Notes under the pieces: model-generated
The model's input: the letters and a program-made list of their open reading frames with translations, nothing else
What the model was told of the DNA's origin: nothing
Database searches by the model: none
NCBI RefSeq assembly: GCF_050633125.1
Contig: NZ_JBOEFX010000081.1
Span: 38,182 to 102,181 of the forward strand
Direction of reading: 5' to 3'
DNA: 64,000 nt
From: Lewinella sp050633125
GTDB lineage: Bacteria; Bacteroidota; Bacteroidia; Chitinophagales; Saprospiraceae
Translations under genes and position numbers: made by a program
Part shown: positions 34,987 through 43,630 of the stretch, in pieces
Layout: each line of letters opens with the position of its first letter
How positions within the stretch are numbered: position 1 is the stretch's first letter

Positions 34987-36018
34987 TTGCAAGCTAATTA
35001 CAATTTAAAGTCCCTCAACACCTTTGGCATAGCCGCTATTGCTGCCCAATATGTAGCGATTCATCATCCGGATGAGTTATCACCGTTTCTCCCACAGTTC
35101 CAAGCCAACGCTCCTTGTTTAATTCTGGGAGGCGGCAGTAATCTTTTACTTCCTGATTATTTCCCCGGAATGGTACTCCACAACTGTATCAAGTTTATAG
35201 AGGTTACTGAAGAGAAAGGAAACGAAGTCATTGTCCGTGCAGGCGGTGGTGTCAATTGGCATGAATTTGTATTATGGACCTTGCAGCAAGGTTATGGTGG
35301 TTTGGAAAACATGGCACTGATTCCAGGCACGGTGGGCGCTGCTCCCGTACAGAACATCGGAGCTTATGGCCGTGAGCTAAAAGATGTTTTTTTAAGCCTT
35401 GAAGCACTGGAATTGAGTGCTGGAAAAACGCGCACCTTTTCAAATCAAGACTGCCAATTTGGCTACCGAGACAGCTTCTTCAAGCAGCCTGAAAATCGCA
35501 ATCGCTTCCTCATTACCAGCGTCAGTTTTGTATTGACCAAACAAAAACACCAGCTCTATACTCATTACGGTGCTATTCAAGAACAACTGGAGCACAAACA
35601 AATCAAACACCCCTCTCCCCAGGATGTAGCCGCCGCTGTCATTGAAATCCGCCGCTCGAAGCTACCCGATTGGCGAATTTATGGCAATGCTGGGAGCTTC
35701 TTCAAAAACCCGGTGATCAGCGAGGTTCATTTCAAGCAGTTGCAGACCCAATTTCCAGGCATCCCCTCCTACCCTGCTGGTGCATCTCAGGTCAAGGTCC
35801 CTGCCGGCTGGCTGATTGACCAATGCGGTTGGAAAGGCCAACGCCAGGGAGCCGTGGGCTGCTACAAGTATCAGGCACTGGTGATTGTCAATCATGGTGG
35901 TGCAACTGCCGCAGAAATCTTGGCATTTAGCGCCTTAATCATGAAAGATGTCCAAGAAAAATACGGGATTGAACTGGAGCGAGAAGTGAATGCGATTTCG
36001 ACAACGCTTACCCCTTAG
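34987..36018 (+). CDS. murB: UDP-N-acetylenolpyruvoylglucosamine reductase
   Basis: The 343-residue protein matches MurB: NYNLKSLNTFGI at the start, the FAD-binding ILGGGSNLLL and GGVNWHEFV, GYGGLENMALIPGTVGAAPVQNIGAYG, YRDSFFK, and GNAGSFFKNPVI with the catalytic Ser/Glu region. It makes UDP-MurNAc for peptidoglycan. The start is a TTG (34987), since no ATG lies before the conserved residues; this is unusual and could limit expression. The leader is full of repeat elements. Confidence 0.94.
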   Translation: MQANYNLKSLNTFGIAAIAAQYVAIHHPDELSPFLPQFQANAPCLILGGGSNLLLPDYFPGMVLHNCIKFIEVTEEKGNEVIVRAGGGVNWHEFVLWTLQQGYGGLENMALIPGTVGAAPVQNIGAYGRELKDVFLSLEALELSAGKTRTFSNQDCQFGYRDSFFKQPENRNRFLITSVSFVLTKQKHQLYTHYGAIQEQLEHKQIKHPSPQDVAAAVIEIRRSKLPDWRIYGNAGSFFKNPVISEVHFKQLQTQFPGIPSYPAGASQVKVPAGWLIDQCGWKGQRQGAVGCYKYQALVIVNHGGATAAEILAFSALIMKDVQEKYGIELEREVNAISTTLTP

Positions 36019-36155
36019 CTAGATCTTGCCGTAGGCAAAAGTCAGTAGAAGGACACAGGTCGCTTTGCGCACATAATTGAAAAAAGATGTGACCATTTTA
36101 TTAAATTTAGTCTCTTTAATATCTCCTCAGCAAATACGCTAGATTTCTAATTCTT

Positions 36156-38354
36156 ATGGAGCAGTCACAGGAACCAACAGCAATGAAAAAGTTCGGCACC
36201 TTTGGGGGTGTCTTTACCCCTACTTTGCTCACCATTTTGGGTGTAATCATGTATTTGCGTTTGGGTTGGGTTGTAGGAAACGCCGGTTTATTAGGTGCTT
36301 GGTTAATCATCCTGATTTCTTTCGGAATCACACTGTGTACAGCACTGTCTATGTCTTCTATCGTAACCAACATAAAAATTGGCGCAGGAGGGGCTTATGC
36401 AATCATTTCTCAATCGCTGGGCTTGGAAGTCGGAGGTAGCTTAGGTATCCCCAGGTATATTTCCCAAGGCTTGGCAGTGACCATGTATATTTTTGGTTTT
36501 CGAGAAGGATGGCTGTCTATTTTCCCCGATCACAATGCCTTTGTAATAGACTTATTCGTTTTTGTTGTACTCTATGCCATTGCTTACAAAAGCGCAGACT
36601 TGGCGATCAAAACACAATACCTTATCATGGGTATTATTTTCGCCTCTTTAATATCCATTGTTTTCGCTTCTTATTATGGCTCTATGCAAATTAGCAGTGA
36701 AGAAGCTATCCGCTGGGGAACGTTCAGAGGTTCTCCTGAAAACAATTTTGGAGGATCAGATTTCTGGACAGTTTTTGCCGTTTTCTTTCCCGCAGCTACC
36801 GGTATTATGGCGGGTGCAAATATGTCTGGCGAACTAAAAGATCCCCGAAATAGCATTCCATCAGGAACACTTTGGGCTATTGGGGTGACCTTCGTTATTT
36901 ATATGTTCCTAGCTTTTTGGATTGGTCGTTCGGCTACCGAATCCGAGTTGATTTCCAATTACAACATCATCATTGAGCGGTCATTTTGGTCACCAATTGT
37001 TGTTGCTGGCATTTTAGGAGCAACGTTCTCCTCTGCCTTAGCTTCCATAATTGGTTCGTCCAGGATTTTATTTGCAATGGGGCAGCATCGAGTATTACCC
37101 AAAGGGGAATGGTTGGCTTTTCAAGATGCTATCGGCCAGCCAAGAAACGCAATGATTGTAACAGGCGTAATGATCTTCCTTACGATGTTGCTCCGAGATT
37201 TGAATGCCATTGCGCCGTTGGTAACCATGTTTTTCCTGATCACCTACGCGATGCTAAATGTGGTAGTTATTATTGAGCAAAAGCTAGGCTTGATAAGCTT
37301 CCGCCCTCAATTCAAGGTCAATTGGCTCATCCCTTGGCTTGGATTAATTAGCAGTGTGTTGGCAATGTTTATCATCAACCCTGTTATCAGTTTGGTTTCC
37401 TGGTCTTTGGTTTTTGTGGTCTATAGTGTACTTAGCCGAAATGATCTGGAGACGCCTTTTGAAGATGTTCGGAGTGGTTTATTTTCTTCATTTGCAGAAT
37501 GGGCCGCCAAGCATACCGCTGGGCAAAATCAAAAACAAGAGCGGTCATGGAAACCCAACTTACTTGTGCCGGTAACAAATGCTTCCACCGTTTACGGCTC
37601 CTTTACCCTGATCAAAGATATTGCTTACCCTAAAGGATCGGCAGCCTTGATGGGCGTTGTTTCGGAAGCAGAAAGCGAAGGGCTGAAAAAAGACTTGCTC
37701 CCTATCACTGAAGCGTTTCAAAAGGACAATGTTTTTTCTTCGTGGGCCATCATGCGAACCGAGAATTTTTCGGAAGGTGTCAATTTTGGAAACCAGGCCT
37801 TAAACGGAGCTTTTTTCAAACCTAATATCATTTTTCTGAATGCCCTGGAGAAAAAAGAATCTTTAGCACAGTATCCACAGATTGTAGAAGAAGCCAAACG
37901 ACTAGAATTGGGTGTTTTACTTTACGTCCCACATCCATTGGCAATTTTAGGACAGCAACAAAAAATCCATATCTGGATCAGATCAAAAGCACCGCATTGG
38001 AGCATCAACGATGATATCGGAAACCTTGATTTGTCGATGCTTATAGCCTATAAATTGAAGCAAAACTGGAACGCTACAGTAAAATTAATTACCGTTGTTG
38101 ATAAGGAAGAAGATAGGCCAGCCGCTTTGGCATTCCTACAGGAATTGATTGAATTATCACGCTTGCCCATGTATGAACCAATGGTAAAATGTGGAATTTT
38201 TGAAAAGGAAGTAGCCAAGGCCGACCATGCGGACCTCAATATCTTTGGCATTTTAGAAGAATTTGATTTAGAGAAGCATAAAAAACTGATGAACAAGGCT
38301 AAAAGCAGTTGCTTATTTGTGCTGGACTCTGGTAGTGAAAACGTATTGGCTTAA
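36156..38354 (+). CDS. Cation-chloride cotransporter homologue (SLC12/APC superfamily)
   Basis: The 732-residue protein has 12 predicted membrane helices in residues about 15-430, then a long cytosolic C-terminal domain of about 300 residues. The N-terminal GTFGGVFTPTLLTILGVIMYLRLGW and VFFPAATGIMAGANMSGELKDP are diagnostic for cation-chloride cotransporters (Na-K-Cl or K-Cl), which are far better known in eukaryotes. The C-terminal domain keeps the SLC12-like fold (LMGVVSEAESEG...). Ion specificity is unknown. It is followed 45 bp later by a single-pass protein that may be its partner. Confidence 0.88.
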   Translation: MEQSQEPTAMKKFGTFGGVFTPTLLTILGVIMYLRLGWVVGNAGLLGAWLIILISFGITLCTALSMSSIVTNIKIGAGGAYAIISQSLGLEVGGSLGIPRYISQGLAVTMYIFGFREGWLSIFPDHNAFVIDLFVFVVLYAIAYKSADLAIKTQYLIMGIIFASLISIVFASYYGSMQISSEEAIRWGTFRGSPENNFGGSDFWTVFAVFFPAATGIMAGANMSGELKDPRNSIPSGTLWAIGVTFVIYMFLAFWIGRSATESELISNYNIIIERSFWSPIVVAGILGATFSSALASIIGSSRILFAMGQHRVLPKGEWLAFQDAIGQPRNAMIVTGVMIFLTMLLRDLNAIAPLVTMFFLITYAMLNVVVIIEQKLGLISFRPQFKVNWLIPWLGLISSVLAMFIINPVISLVSWSLVFVVYSVLSRNDLETPFEDVRSGLFSSFAEWAAKHTAGQNQKQERSWKPNLLVPVTNASTVYGSFTLIKDIAYPKGSAALMGVVSEAESEGLKKDLLPITEAFQKDNVFSSWAIMRTENFSEGVNFGNQALNGAFFKPNIIFLNALEKKESLAQYPQIVEEAKRLELGVLLYVPHPLAILGQQQKIHIWIRSKAPHWSINDDIGNLDLSMLIAYKLKQNWNATVKLITVVDKEEDRPAALAFLQELIELSRLPMYEPMVKCGIFEKEVAKADHADLNIFGILEEFDLEKHKKLMNKAKSSCLFVLDSGSENVLA

Positions 38355-38399
38355 AACTGAAAGTGTGTGCCCTGATTAATACACTAAAAGCTAAAAAAA

Positions 38400-39248
38400 A
38401 TGGACTCAGAAGCTAAAAAAGAAGCTTTTTTCAAAAGACATACTTGGTTTAAGTGGTTACTAATTCTCTCTGCAACAGCAGTCACAGCTTACTATTCGGT
38501 ATATTTTTTTCCTGAGAATTTCGAAAAATCTTCCGCTTTCACCCAGTATAAAGAGTTAAAAGACACGCTTGTTCTTACCACCATACCCGATACAATAATT
38601 GATCAGAGTGATTCAATTATTACAACTGTAGACACGCTTGTTGCAAAAGACTCAATAGCCTTAGAAATAGTCCCCGACTCAGTTGACAACGAATACCCCA
38701 TCATAGACAATACAACAACCGTATCCGTTATTGATGAAAGCTATAAATTCGGGTCAGGAGATGCTACAACTGAGGACCAGTCGGCCAATGATTTATCTGA
38801 CAAACTGGGTAATTCGGCCAAGTTAGCACCTGCTACAAATATGTTTAGCGAGCTACTGTTTGCAGCCAACTCTTCAGATACTTCTTACGCTGTTCATCAA
38901 AGTTTTCTTGCCAATAAACTGGTCTCTTTAGAAACCACCTTAAAAATATTAGCAACCATAGGAAAAGACATCCTACTGAACGGAAACTCAGATGGATCCA
39001 AAGAAATTTTCGCTAGCATTGTAAAGGAAGATGGAATAATCGGGATTCTTGTCGCGGATAGAAAAGGACTAGTGGTATATAGTTCTAATAACAAGTTCAT
39101 TGATGGAAATATCAAGAATATATTTCCAAGTATGACTTCAACTACTCCGGTACTTGGACAGCGTATTACCAACGATCAGCTGGTGTCCAGCTTGGCTATT
39201 TACCATACCTATGGCCAAATTGGCAACATCATTCTGATTACGAAGTAA
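38400..39248 (+). CDS. Single-pass membrane protein, unknown
   Basis: The 282-residue protein has one N-terminal membrane helix (WLLILSATAVTAYYSVYFF), a long Asp/Thr/Ser-rich periplasmic linker (about 40-140) and a C-terminal globular domain of about 120 residues that reads like a small alpha/beta sensory or PAS-like fold (GIIGILVADRKGLVVYSSNNKF). Family not recognised. It is co-directional with the cotransporter upstream, so co-transcription is plausible. Confidence 0.65.
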   Translation: MDSEAKKEAFFKRHTWFKWLLILSATAVTAYYSVYFFPENFEKSSAFTQYKELKDTLVLTTIPDTIIDQSDSIITTVDTLVAKDSIALEIVPDSVDNEYPIIDNTTTVSVIDESYKFGSGDATTEDQSANDLSDKLGNSAKLAPATNMFSELLFAANSSDTSYAVHQSFLANKLVSLETTLKILATIGKDILLNGNSDGSKEIFASIVKEDGIIGILVADRKGLVVYSSNNKFIDGNIKNIFPSMTSTTPVLGQRITNDQLVSSLAIYHTYGQIGNIILITK

Positions 39249-39305
39249 GGGAGCTCGCAAAAAAAATAATTTACACAGCTTCCTCATCCCTAACCTCAAT
39301 GGTTA

Positions 39306-39596
39306 TTACCTAATGACCACTTCTTTCAAATATTCCTCACCAAGCTCCTCATTTAGTAAGCGGCAAATCTTTTCTGTGCCCATGCTTAATTCCTGCTTGA
39401 GCGCTGCGGAACGAATCGTTACGTAAAGGATTTGGCGACTGATTCGCAAATCGGTGGTGTACTGCGTAATCGAAGGGCCCATCAATTCAGGCCAAAGCTG
39501 TTTGATACGAGTTTGCTGGTAGCGGCCTTTAAGCTTGTAGTAATCTAGCATTGCTTTGATAGCCGCTTTCAGATCTGTTTGGTTGTGGTCACTCAT
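39306..39596 (-). CDS. DUF721 (DciA-like) protein
   Basis: The 96-residue protein has the DUF721 pattern: LKGRYQQTRIKQLWPELMGPSITQYT followed by a beta-strand LYVTIRSAALKQELS and a short helix. DciA proteins of this family load the replicative helicase, though short versions may differ. It is 3 bp from recF on the same strand, the conserved recF neighbourhood. Confidence 0.85.
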   Translation of the reverse strand: MSDHNQTDLKAAIKAMLDYYKLKGRYQQTRIKQLWPELMGPSITQYTTDLRISRQILYVTIRSAALKQELSMGTEKICRLLNEELGEEYLKEVVIR

Positions 39597-39599
39597 AAA

Positions 39600-40712
39600 T
39601 TAAAGATAGGCTATTTCATTGGCCTCTCCTTCCTTTATCTCGAAGAGTTTTGGTGCTGTACTTTGATGCTGTTCTAGCACAGCTCGTATCCGATGTTCAT
39701 CAGTATCCGAGAGGAATATTTGCCCAAAATCTTCCGCGAGAATGTAAGCCAAAAGTTGTTCTACGCGCTGTGGATCAAGTTTGTCAAAAATATCATCCAG
39801 GAGCAAGATTGGCGAAAGCTGGCGCTCTGCTTGCAAAAACCGATACTGCGCCAGTTTTAAGGCTAGCACAAAAGACTTGAGCTGCCCCTGGCTCCCTAAC
39901 CTTTTCAAGGGATGACCACCTAGTTTAAAAACCAATTCATCCCGGTGAATACCTTGGGTAGTTCGCTCCAGAATGCGATCTTTTTCGCGGCACTCCGCTA
40001 ATATTTCCTTAAGTGATTTTTCTTCTAAATGAGACCGATATCGTAAACTAACGGCCTCTTGCCCACCGCAAATAGCTCCGTGAGCATGCTGAAAAGGAGG
40101 AATAAACGCTTCTACAAACGCCATTCTTCGCTCATAAATATACTGTGCTGGCCTGGAAAGTTGCTCATCATAAACAGCAAGCAAGTCTTCAGGAAGGGAG
40201 TGGCCAGATCGCTGTTTTAAGAGCGCATTCCTTTGTTTCAATACCTTGTTGTACTGGATAAGATGCCCTAGATAAACAGTATCCAACTGCGATAAAGTGT
40301 TATCGAGAAACCTGCGACGCTCTTCACTTCCTTCATGGATAAGTTGCGTATCATCAGGCACAACTATGACTACGGGGAAACGCCCAACGTGGTCAATTAA
40401 GCGGTCGTAACGCTTGCCATTTAGTTCTAATTCTTTGCGTTTGCGAGGCTCTACTTTTACAACGATCTGATCTTTCTTTTCTTCTTGTAAAAAGACACCA
40501 ACCAAGCGAAAAAAGTCTTGCTCATGCTGAACAATGTACTGATCGCGAGTAGCAAAATAACTTTTACCCATGCAGAGGTAATAAATAGCATCCAACAGGT
40601 TGGTTTTACCCATCCCGTTCTGGCCAACAAAGCCATTTAGCCGAGAGCTAAATTCCAATAGTTGATCGGAATAATTCTTAAACTGTACCAGATGGATGCG
40701 ACTCAGCTGCAA
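39600..40712 (-). CDS. recF: DNA replication and repair protein RecF
   Basis: The 370-residue protein is an SMC-like ABC ATPase: HLVQFKNYSD, Walker A GQNGMGKTNLLDAIYYL (Lys36), signature LGSQGQLKSFVLALKLAQ and Walker B PILLLDDIFDKLD. RecF loads RecA at gaps. It has a -7 box at 40735-40742 and is followed by the DUF721 gene. Confidence 0.96.
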   Translation of the reverse strand: MQLSRIHLVQFKNYSDQLLEFSSRLNGFVGQNGMGKTNLLDAIYYLCMGKSYFATRDQYIVQHEQDFFRLVGVFLQEEKKDQIVVKVEPRKRKELELNGKRYDRLIDHVGRFPVVIVVPDDTQLIHEGSEERRRFLDNTLSQLDTVYLGHLIQYNKVLKQRNALLKQRSGHSLPEDLLAVYDEQLSRPAQYIYERRMAFVEAFIPPFQHAHGAICGGQEAVSLRYRSHLEEKSLKEILAECREKDRILERTTQGIHRDELVFKLGGHPLKRLGSQGQLKSFVLALKLAQYRFLQAERQLSPILLLDDIFDKLDPQRVEQLLAYILAEDFGQIFLSDTDEHRIRAVLEQHQSTAPKLFEIKEGEANEIAYL

Positions 40713-40734
40713 AGATTATTGATTGCGTGAGTGT

Positions 40735-40742
40735 CAAAGATA
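40735..40742 (-). promoter_or_regulatory. -7 box for recF
   Basis: The minus strand reads TATCTTTG, giving a leader of about 18 nt before the recF ATG at 40712. Confidence 0.55.
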
Positions 40743-40779
40743 AGCGCTTGTTGGGAAAATTCATTTGCCAGAAAACAAA

Positions 40780-40814
40780 AGTGCTTTCTGATTCCAAGAA
40801 AATCAGAAAGCACT
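40780..40814 (-). terminator. Hairpin terminator before recF
   Basis: A perfect 14-bp inverted repeat (AGTGCTTTCTGATT and its complement) with a seven-base loop, followed on the minus strand by a T-rich tail (TTTTGTTTTC). It ends the transcript of the exported protein at 40861-42012. Confidence 0.85.
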
Positions 40815-40860
40815 ATCTCTTTGAATGGAGTTTACTAAAATAAAACGGTGTGAAATATCA

Positions 40861-42012
40861 CTATTTCCTCGCCGCAACCCCATAATCAGCAGCAGAACCT
40901 CCATCAGGAATGGCGAGAGGATGCTCCTGTCGTAAATGCGAGTATACCTCCTTATAACCACCAGATTTAATCATCTCAATCTGATCGTAAAACGTAAGTA
41001 GGTACTCTTTTAGTTCAAAGCGCTTCATGGAAGAAAGTGGTCGGAAATCTTGAATTATATCCAGCAGTTGTTCTTTCTTACTGAGAAATACTTCCAAGAT
41101 TTCCTGCATCTCTTGATCACTGGCCATTGTTCCTAAATAAATTCGCTGACGAATAGTGATCTGCCCTAGATGATTAGCAGGAATAGCATAAGGGGCATCA
41201 ACAAACCCTGCAAAATCAAAATCGTAGCCTACAGGCACTAATTTACCATCAACCGACCGTCGAATCAATTTGATATTGCGCAATACAGGCACACTGTAAT
41301 CAGCATTGCCAATCAAGTACTGAAACATAGCGTGCATACCACTGACCTTGGTGTCAAATGCGGTGATAGGCTGGTAAGTACAATCATCGCATTCTTTGCC
41401 ACTAATACGTGCTTCCAACTCGCTGGTATCTTCGATCAAAAAGCCTAGGCGACGGATGCCATTTAAGCGACCGGATGCATCTATATACTGGATACTAACC
41501 AACTGGACCCGAAAACTGTAAGGGTTTAGTGCCTGGTATAATTTGTAAGCCAGATATTCTTGCATCACGTTCTCATTGCCAACGTTTTTATCTTCCGTAC
41601 AATGTGTTACCAATTTAAGTTTGTCATGATCTGCAAGACCTCGATTAAACAGCGCTGTTTTTGAAAAATTGAGTTTCAATGGAGGGAAGTCACACACCTG
41701 CCGTCGAAATTTACCTCTGGGCTTCACTTTAAGATCCCAGGTTTGTGTCCCGCCCTGCTGTGAGGTGAAAGAAAATGTAGCAGATTGGTAGCTCGCCTCC
41801 TCACTGGTGGTGCCAAGCAAGTTTACCAAATCAGTACGAAGGGTAACCTCCTTAATTTCTTCACCAGTTAGTAAGTCAAAAATAGAGGTGCCTGGAGATA
41901 GTTGTGCTTGAACAGTTTGAACTGACAACAATAAAACAATAGCAATTAGCTTTCTCAAATGGAGTGATTTAATTAATAAATCATGTATTGCCGTACATGT
42001 TTGCGTTTTCAT
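40861..42012 (-). CDS. Exported CotH-like protein, paralogue 1
   Basis: The 383-residue protein has a signal peptide (LIAIVLLLSVQTVQAQ) after a 20-residue lead. The mature region shares with the neighbour GKFRRQVCDFPPLKLNFSK, KLVTHCTED, EYLAYKLYQALNPYSFRVQL, an ECDDC Cys cluster, FQYLIGNADYS and VPVGYDFDFAGFV. The layout (arginine-rich strand, YQALNP, GNADYS-N, YDFDF) recalls CotH-type secreted kinase folds, with YDFD in the place of the metal-binding DxD. The relation is remote; function unproven. A -7 box at 42078-42085 serves it, so the paralogues are separately transcribed. Confidence 0.65.
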   Translation of the reverse strand: MKTQTCTAIHDLLIKSLHLRKLIAIVLLLSVQTVQAQLSPGTSIFDLLTGEEIKEVTLRTDLVNLLGTTSEEASYQSATFSFTSQQGGTQTWDLKVKPRGKFRRQVCDFPPLKLNFSKTALFNRGLADHDKLKLVTHCTEDKNVGNENVMQEYLAYKLYQALNPYSFRVQLVSIQYIDASGRLNGIRRLGFLIEDTSELEARISGKECDDCTYQPITAFDTKVSGMHAMFQYLIGNADYSVPVLRNIKLIRRSVDGKLVPVGYDFDFAGFVDAPYAIPANHLGQITIRQRIYLGTMASDQEMQEILEVFLSKKEQLLDIIQDFRPLSSMKRFELKEYLLTFYDQIEMIKSGGYKEVYSHLRQEHPLAIPDGGSAADYGVAARK

Positions 42013-42077
42013 ATTAGTAGGGATTAGTAATAGTAAAAAGACGAAACCAGTAGTAGGTCTCGTCTTTTATATTAACG

Positions 42078-42085
42078 CAAAGTTA
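42078..42085 (-). promoter_or_regulatory. -7 box for exported paralogue 1
   Basis: The minus strand reads TAACTTTG, a TAnnTTTG match about 66 bp before the ATG at 42012. Confidence 0.5.
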
Positions 42086-42229
42086 GGCATTAAGCGCCCA
42101 TCTTTGTGTTAAATCTACACTAACTTTTTAAATCAAAGGATATTATGCCTTAGAAGGTGTATTGGTTAACAAAAATTTCTTCCCTGGGGGCTAAACAGGA
42201 AAAATAATTTGGCTCCTTAGACAGGAAAG

Positions 42230-43327
42230 TTAACGTCGAACGCCGTAGTCTTCGGGTTTTGCGCCCGCAGGAACGACCAAAGGAGCCGTTTGCCGCATCT
42301 GAGAGTAAGTTCTCACCTTCCCAAGCTCGCGCAAATCAGTGAGATGTGCATAGAATTCATCTAAATAGGTACGCATTTCCAAACGAGCAGCAGAAGACAA
42401 AGCACGCTGAGATTTAATTATTTGCTCTAACTCCTCTCGTGTTTTCTCAAAATGAGCAAGCGTTTCTTCCATCAATTGATCCGCTACCTGAAAACCTAGA
42501 AAAACACGATCCTCTATGGATGTTTGTCCTAGCTCACGGGCAGGAATAGCATAAGGCACACTTACCATCGCTGAAAAATCAAAATCGTAAGCAACGGGTA
42601 TTGCCTTCCCTTCGCTATTTGAAAACAGTTTCAAATTACGCACCATAGAGAGGTTAAAATCTGTATTGCCAATCATATATTGGAACACGGCCAACATATT
42701 CTCCGCAGGCAATTCAACTTGATCAGGTGTGTAGCCCCGGCAGTCTTCACATTCTTTAACCGCTAATCTGGCAGCCAATTCCTGCGTGCTTTCTAATATA
42801 AAGGCATAACGACGCAAATTATTAACTTCCCCTTTACTATCAACATAGTTAATTTGTAAAAGGTAAGCTTCGTAACTGGAAGGAGTAAGTGCATTGTACA
42901 ACTGATAAGTAGTATACTCGCGTAGTACAGCCTCCTTTGCCTCTCGGCGATTTTCCTGGCAATGTGTTACGACCTTGTACTTATCAAATTCCGCAAACCC
43001 ACGGTTTTTCAAATCTCCTTTAGAGAAATCAAGTTTAATTGGAGGGAATTCACAAACACGGCGACGAAACTTGCCACGTGCGCTAACTTTAATATCCCAT
43101 TCCTCTGTTACGTTTTCACTATTAACAAAACTTAATACTGCTTTTTGGTCTTCTTCTCCTTGAAGCTCAAGCAGGTTTGTTAAATCGGTAGTGATTGTTA
43201 CTTCTGAAACATCCTGTACTGCCAAATAATCAAAAACAGACATTGGCTGTGCTGTCATAAGCACAGGAATCAACAATGTCGCTAAAGAAACAATTATAGG
43301 CCTGACTGAACAGGAATATTTTTTCAT
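42230..43327 (-). CDS. Exported CotH-like protein, paralogue 2
   Basis: The 365-residue protein has a signal peptide (LATLLIPVLMTAQP) and the same ordered motifs as the downstream gene: GKFRRRVCEFPPIKLDFSK, KVVTHCQEN, EYTTYQLYNALTPSSYEAYL, ECEDC, FQYMIGNTDFNLSMVRNLKLF and VAYDFDFSAMV, ending DYGVRR. Cys pairs are conserved, as expected for a periplasmic or surface protein. Its promoter (43416-43423) is overlapped by a palindromic operator pair, so it is probably regulated. Confidence 0.65.
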   Translation of the reverse strand: MKKYSCSVRPIIVSLATLLIPVLMTAQPMSVFDYLAVQDVSEVTITTDLTNLLELQGEEDQKAVLSFVNSENVTEEWDIKVSARGKFRRRVCEFPPIKLDFSKGDLKNRGFAEFDKYKVVTHCQENRREAKEAVLREYTTYQLYNALTPSSYEAYLLQINYVDSKGEVNNLRRYAFILESTQELAARLAVKECEDCRGYTPDQVELPAENMLAVFQYMIGNTDFNLSMVRNLKLFSNSEGKAIPVAYDFDFSAMVSVPYAIPARELGQTSIEDRVFLGFQVADQLMEETLAHFEKTREELEQIIKSQRALSSAARLEMRTYLDEFYAHLTDLRELGKVRTYSQMRQTAPLVVPAGAKPEDYGVRR

Positions 43328-43415
43328 AGCAAGTTATTTTAGGGCTTGGTTTAGTTTTTTGTTAATTTTACCAGCTTTCAAAGGTTAAACCCTTGGTCCT
43401 TCTAATAAGTTGCGA

Positions 43416-43423
43416 CAAAGGTA
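43416..43423 (-). promoter_or_regulatory. -7 box for exported paralogue 2
   Basis: The minus strand reads TACCTTTG; the start site would be near 43411. The first palindrome lies in the -33 region of this promoter. Confidence 0.55.
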
Positions 43424-43438
43424 GGGTTTTTGAAAAAT

Positions 43439-43481
43439 TTAATTCTGAATTAATAGATTAATTATTTTAATTCAGAATTAA
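43439..43481. promoter_or_regulatory. Two palindromic operator sites TTAATTCnGAATTAA
   Basis: Two perfect 15-base palindromes, TTAATTC-T-GAATTAA (43439-43453) and TTAATTC-A-GAATTAA (43467-43481), have centres 28 bp apart, at about -36 and -64 of the paralogue 2 promoter. The arms also pair with each other as a 19-bp inverted repeat. The site type resembles MarR-like operators, but no such regulator is nearby. Confidence 0.55.
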
Positions 43482-43630
43482 ATTTCAAAAAAAGTTTCTT
43501 ATCCTTATTTTAATCGGCAGTGTTACTTTGTGCGCTATCTGAATTTGGCTTAAGACAACTACTGGAAAATCCTGTGTGGCAGCGTCCATTTTAAGGGCAT
43601 GAAGTGAGTGTTAACTTAATAGTTTAAAAA

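Noticed and set aside
34719..34997. Plus-strand frame across the repeat array
   Set aside because: Its protein repeats itself because the DNA repeats; it is a by-product of the element array and overlaps murB out of frame.
43435..43485. The 19-bp inverted repeat as a transcription terminator
   Set aside because: It lies between divergent genes and consists of two separate AT-only palindromes; GC content is too low for a terminator stem. An operator pair fits better.
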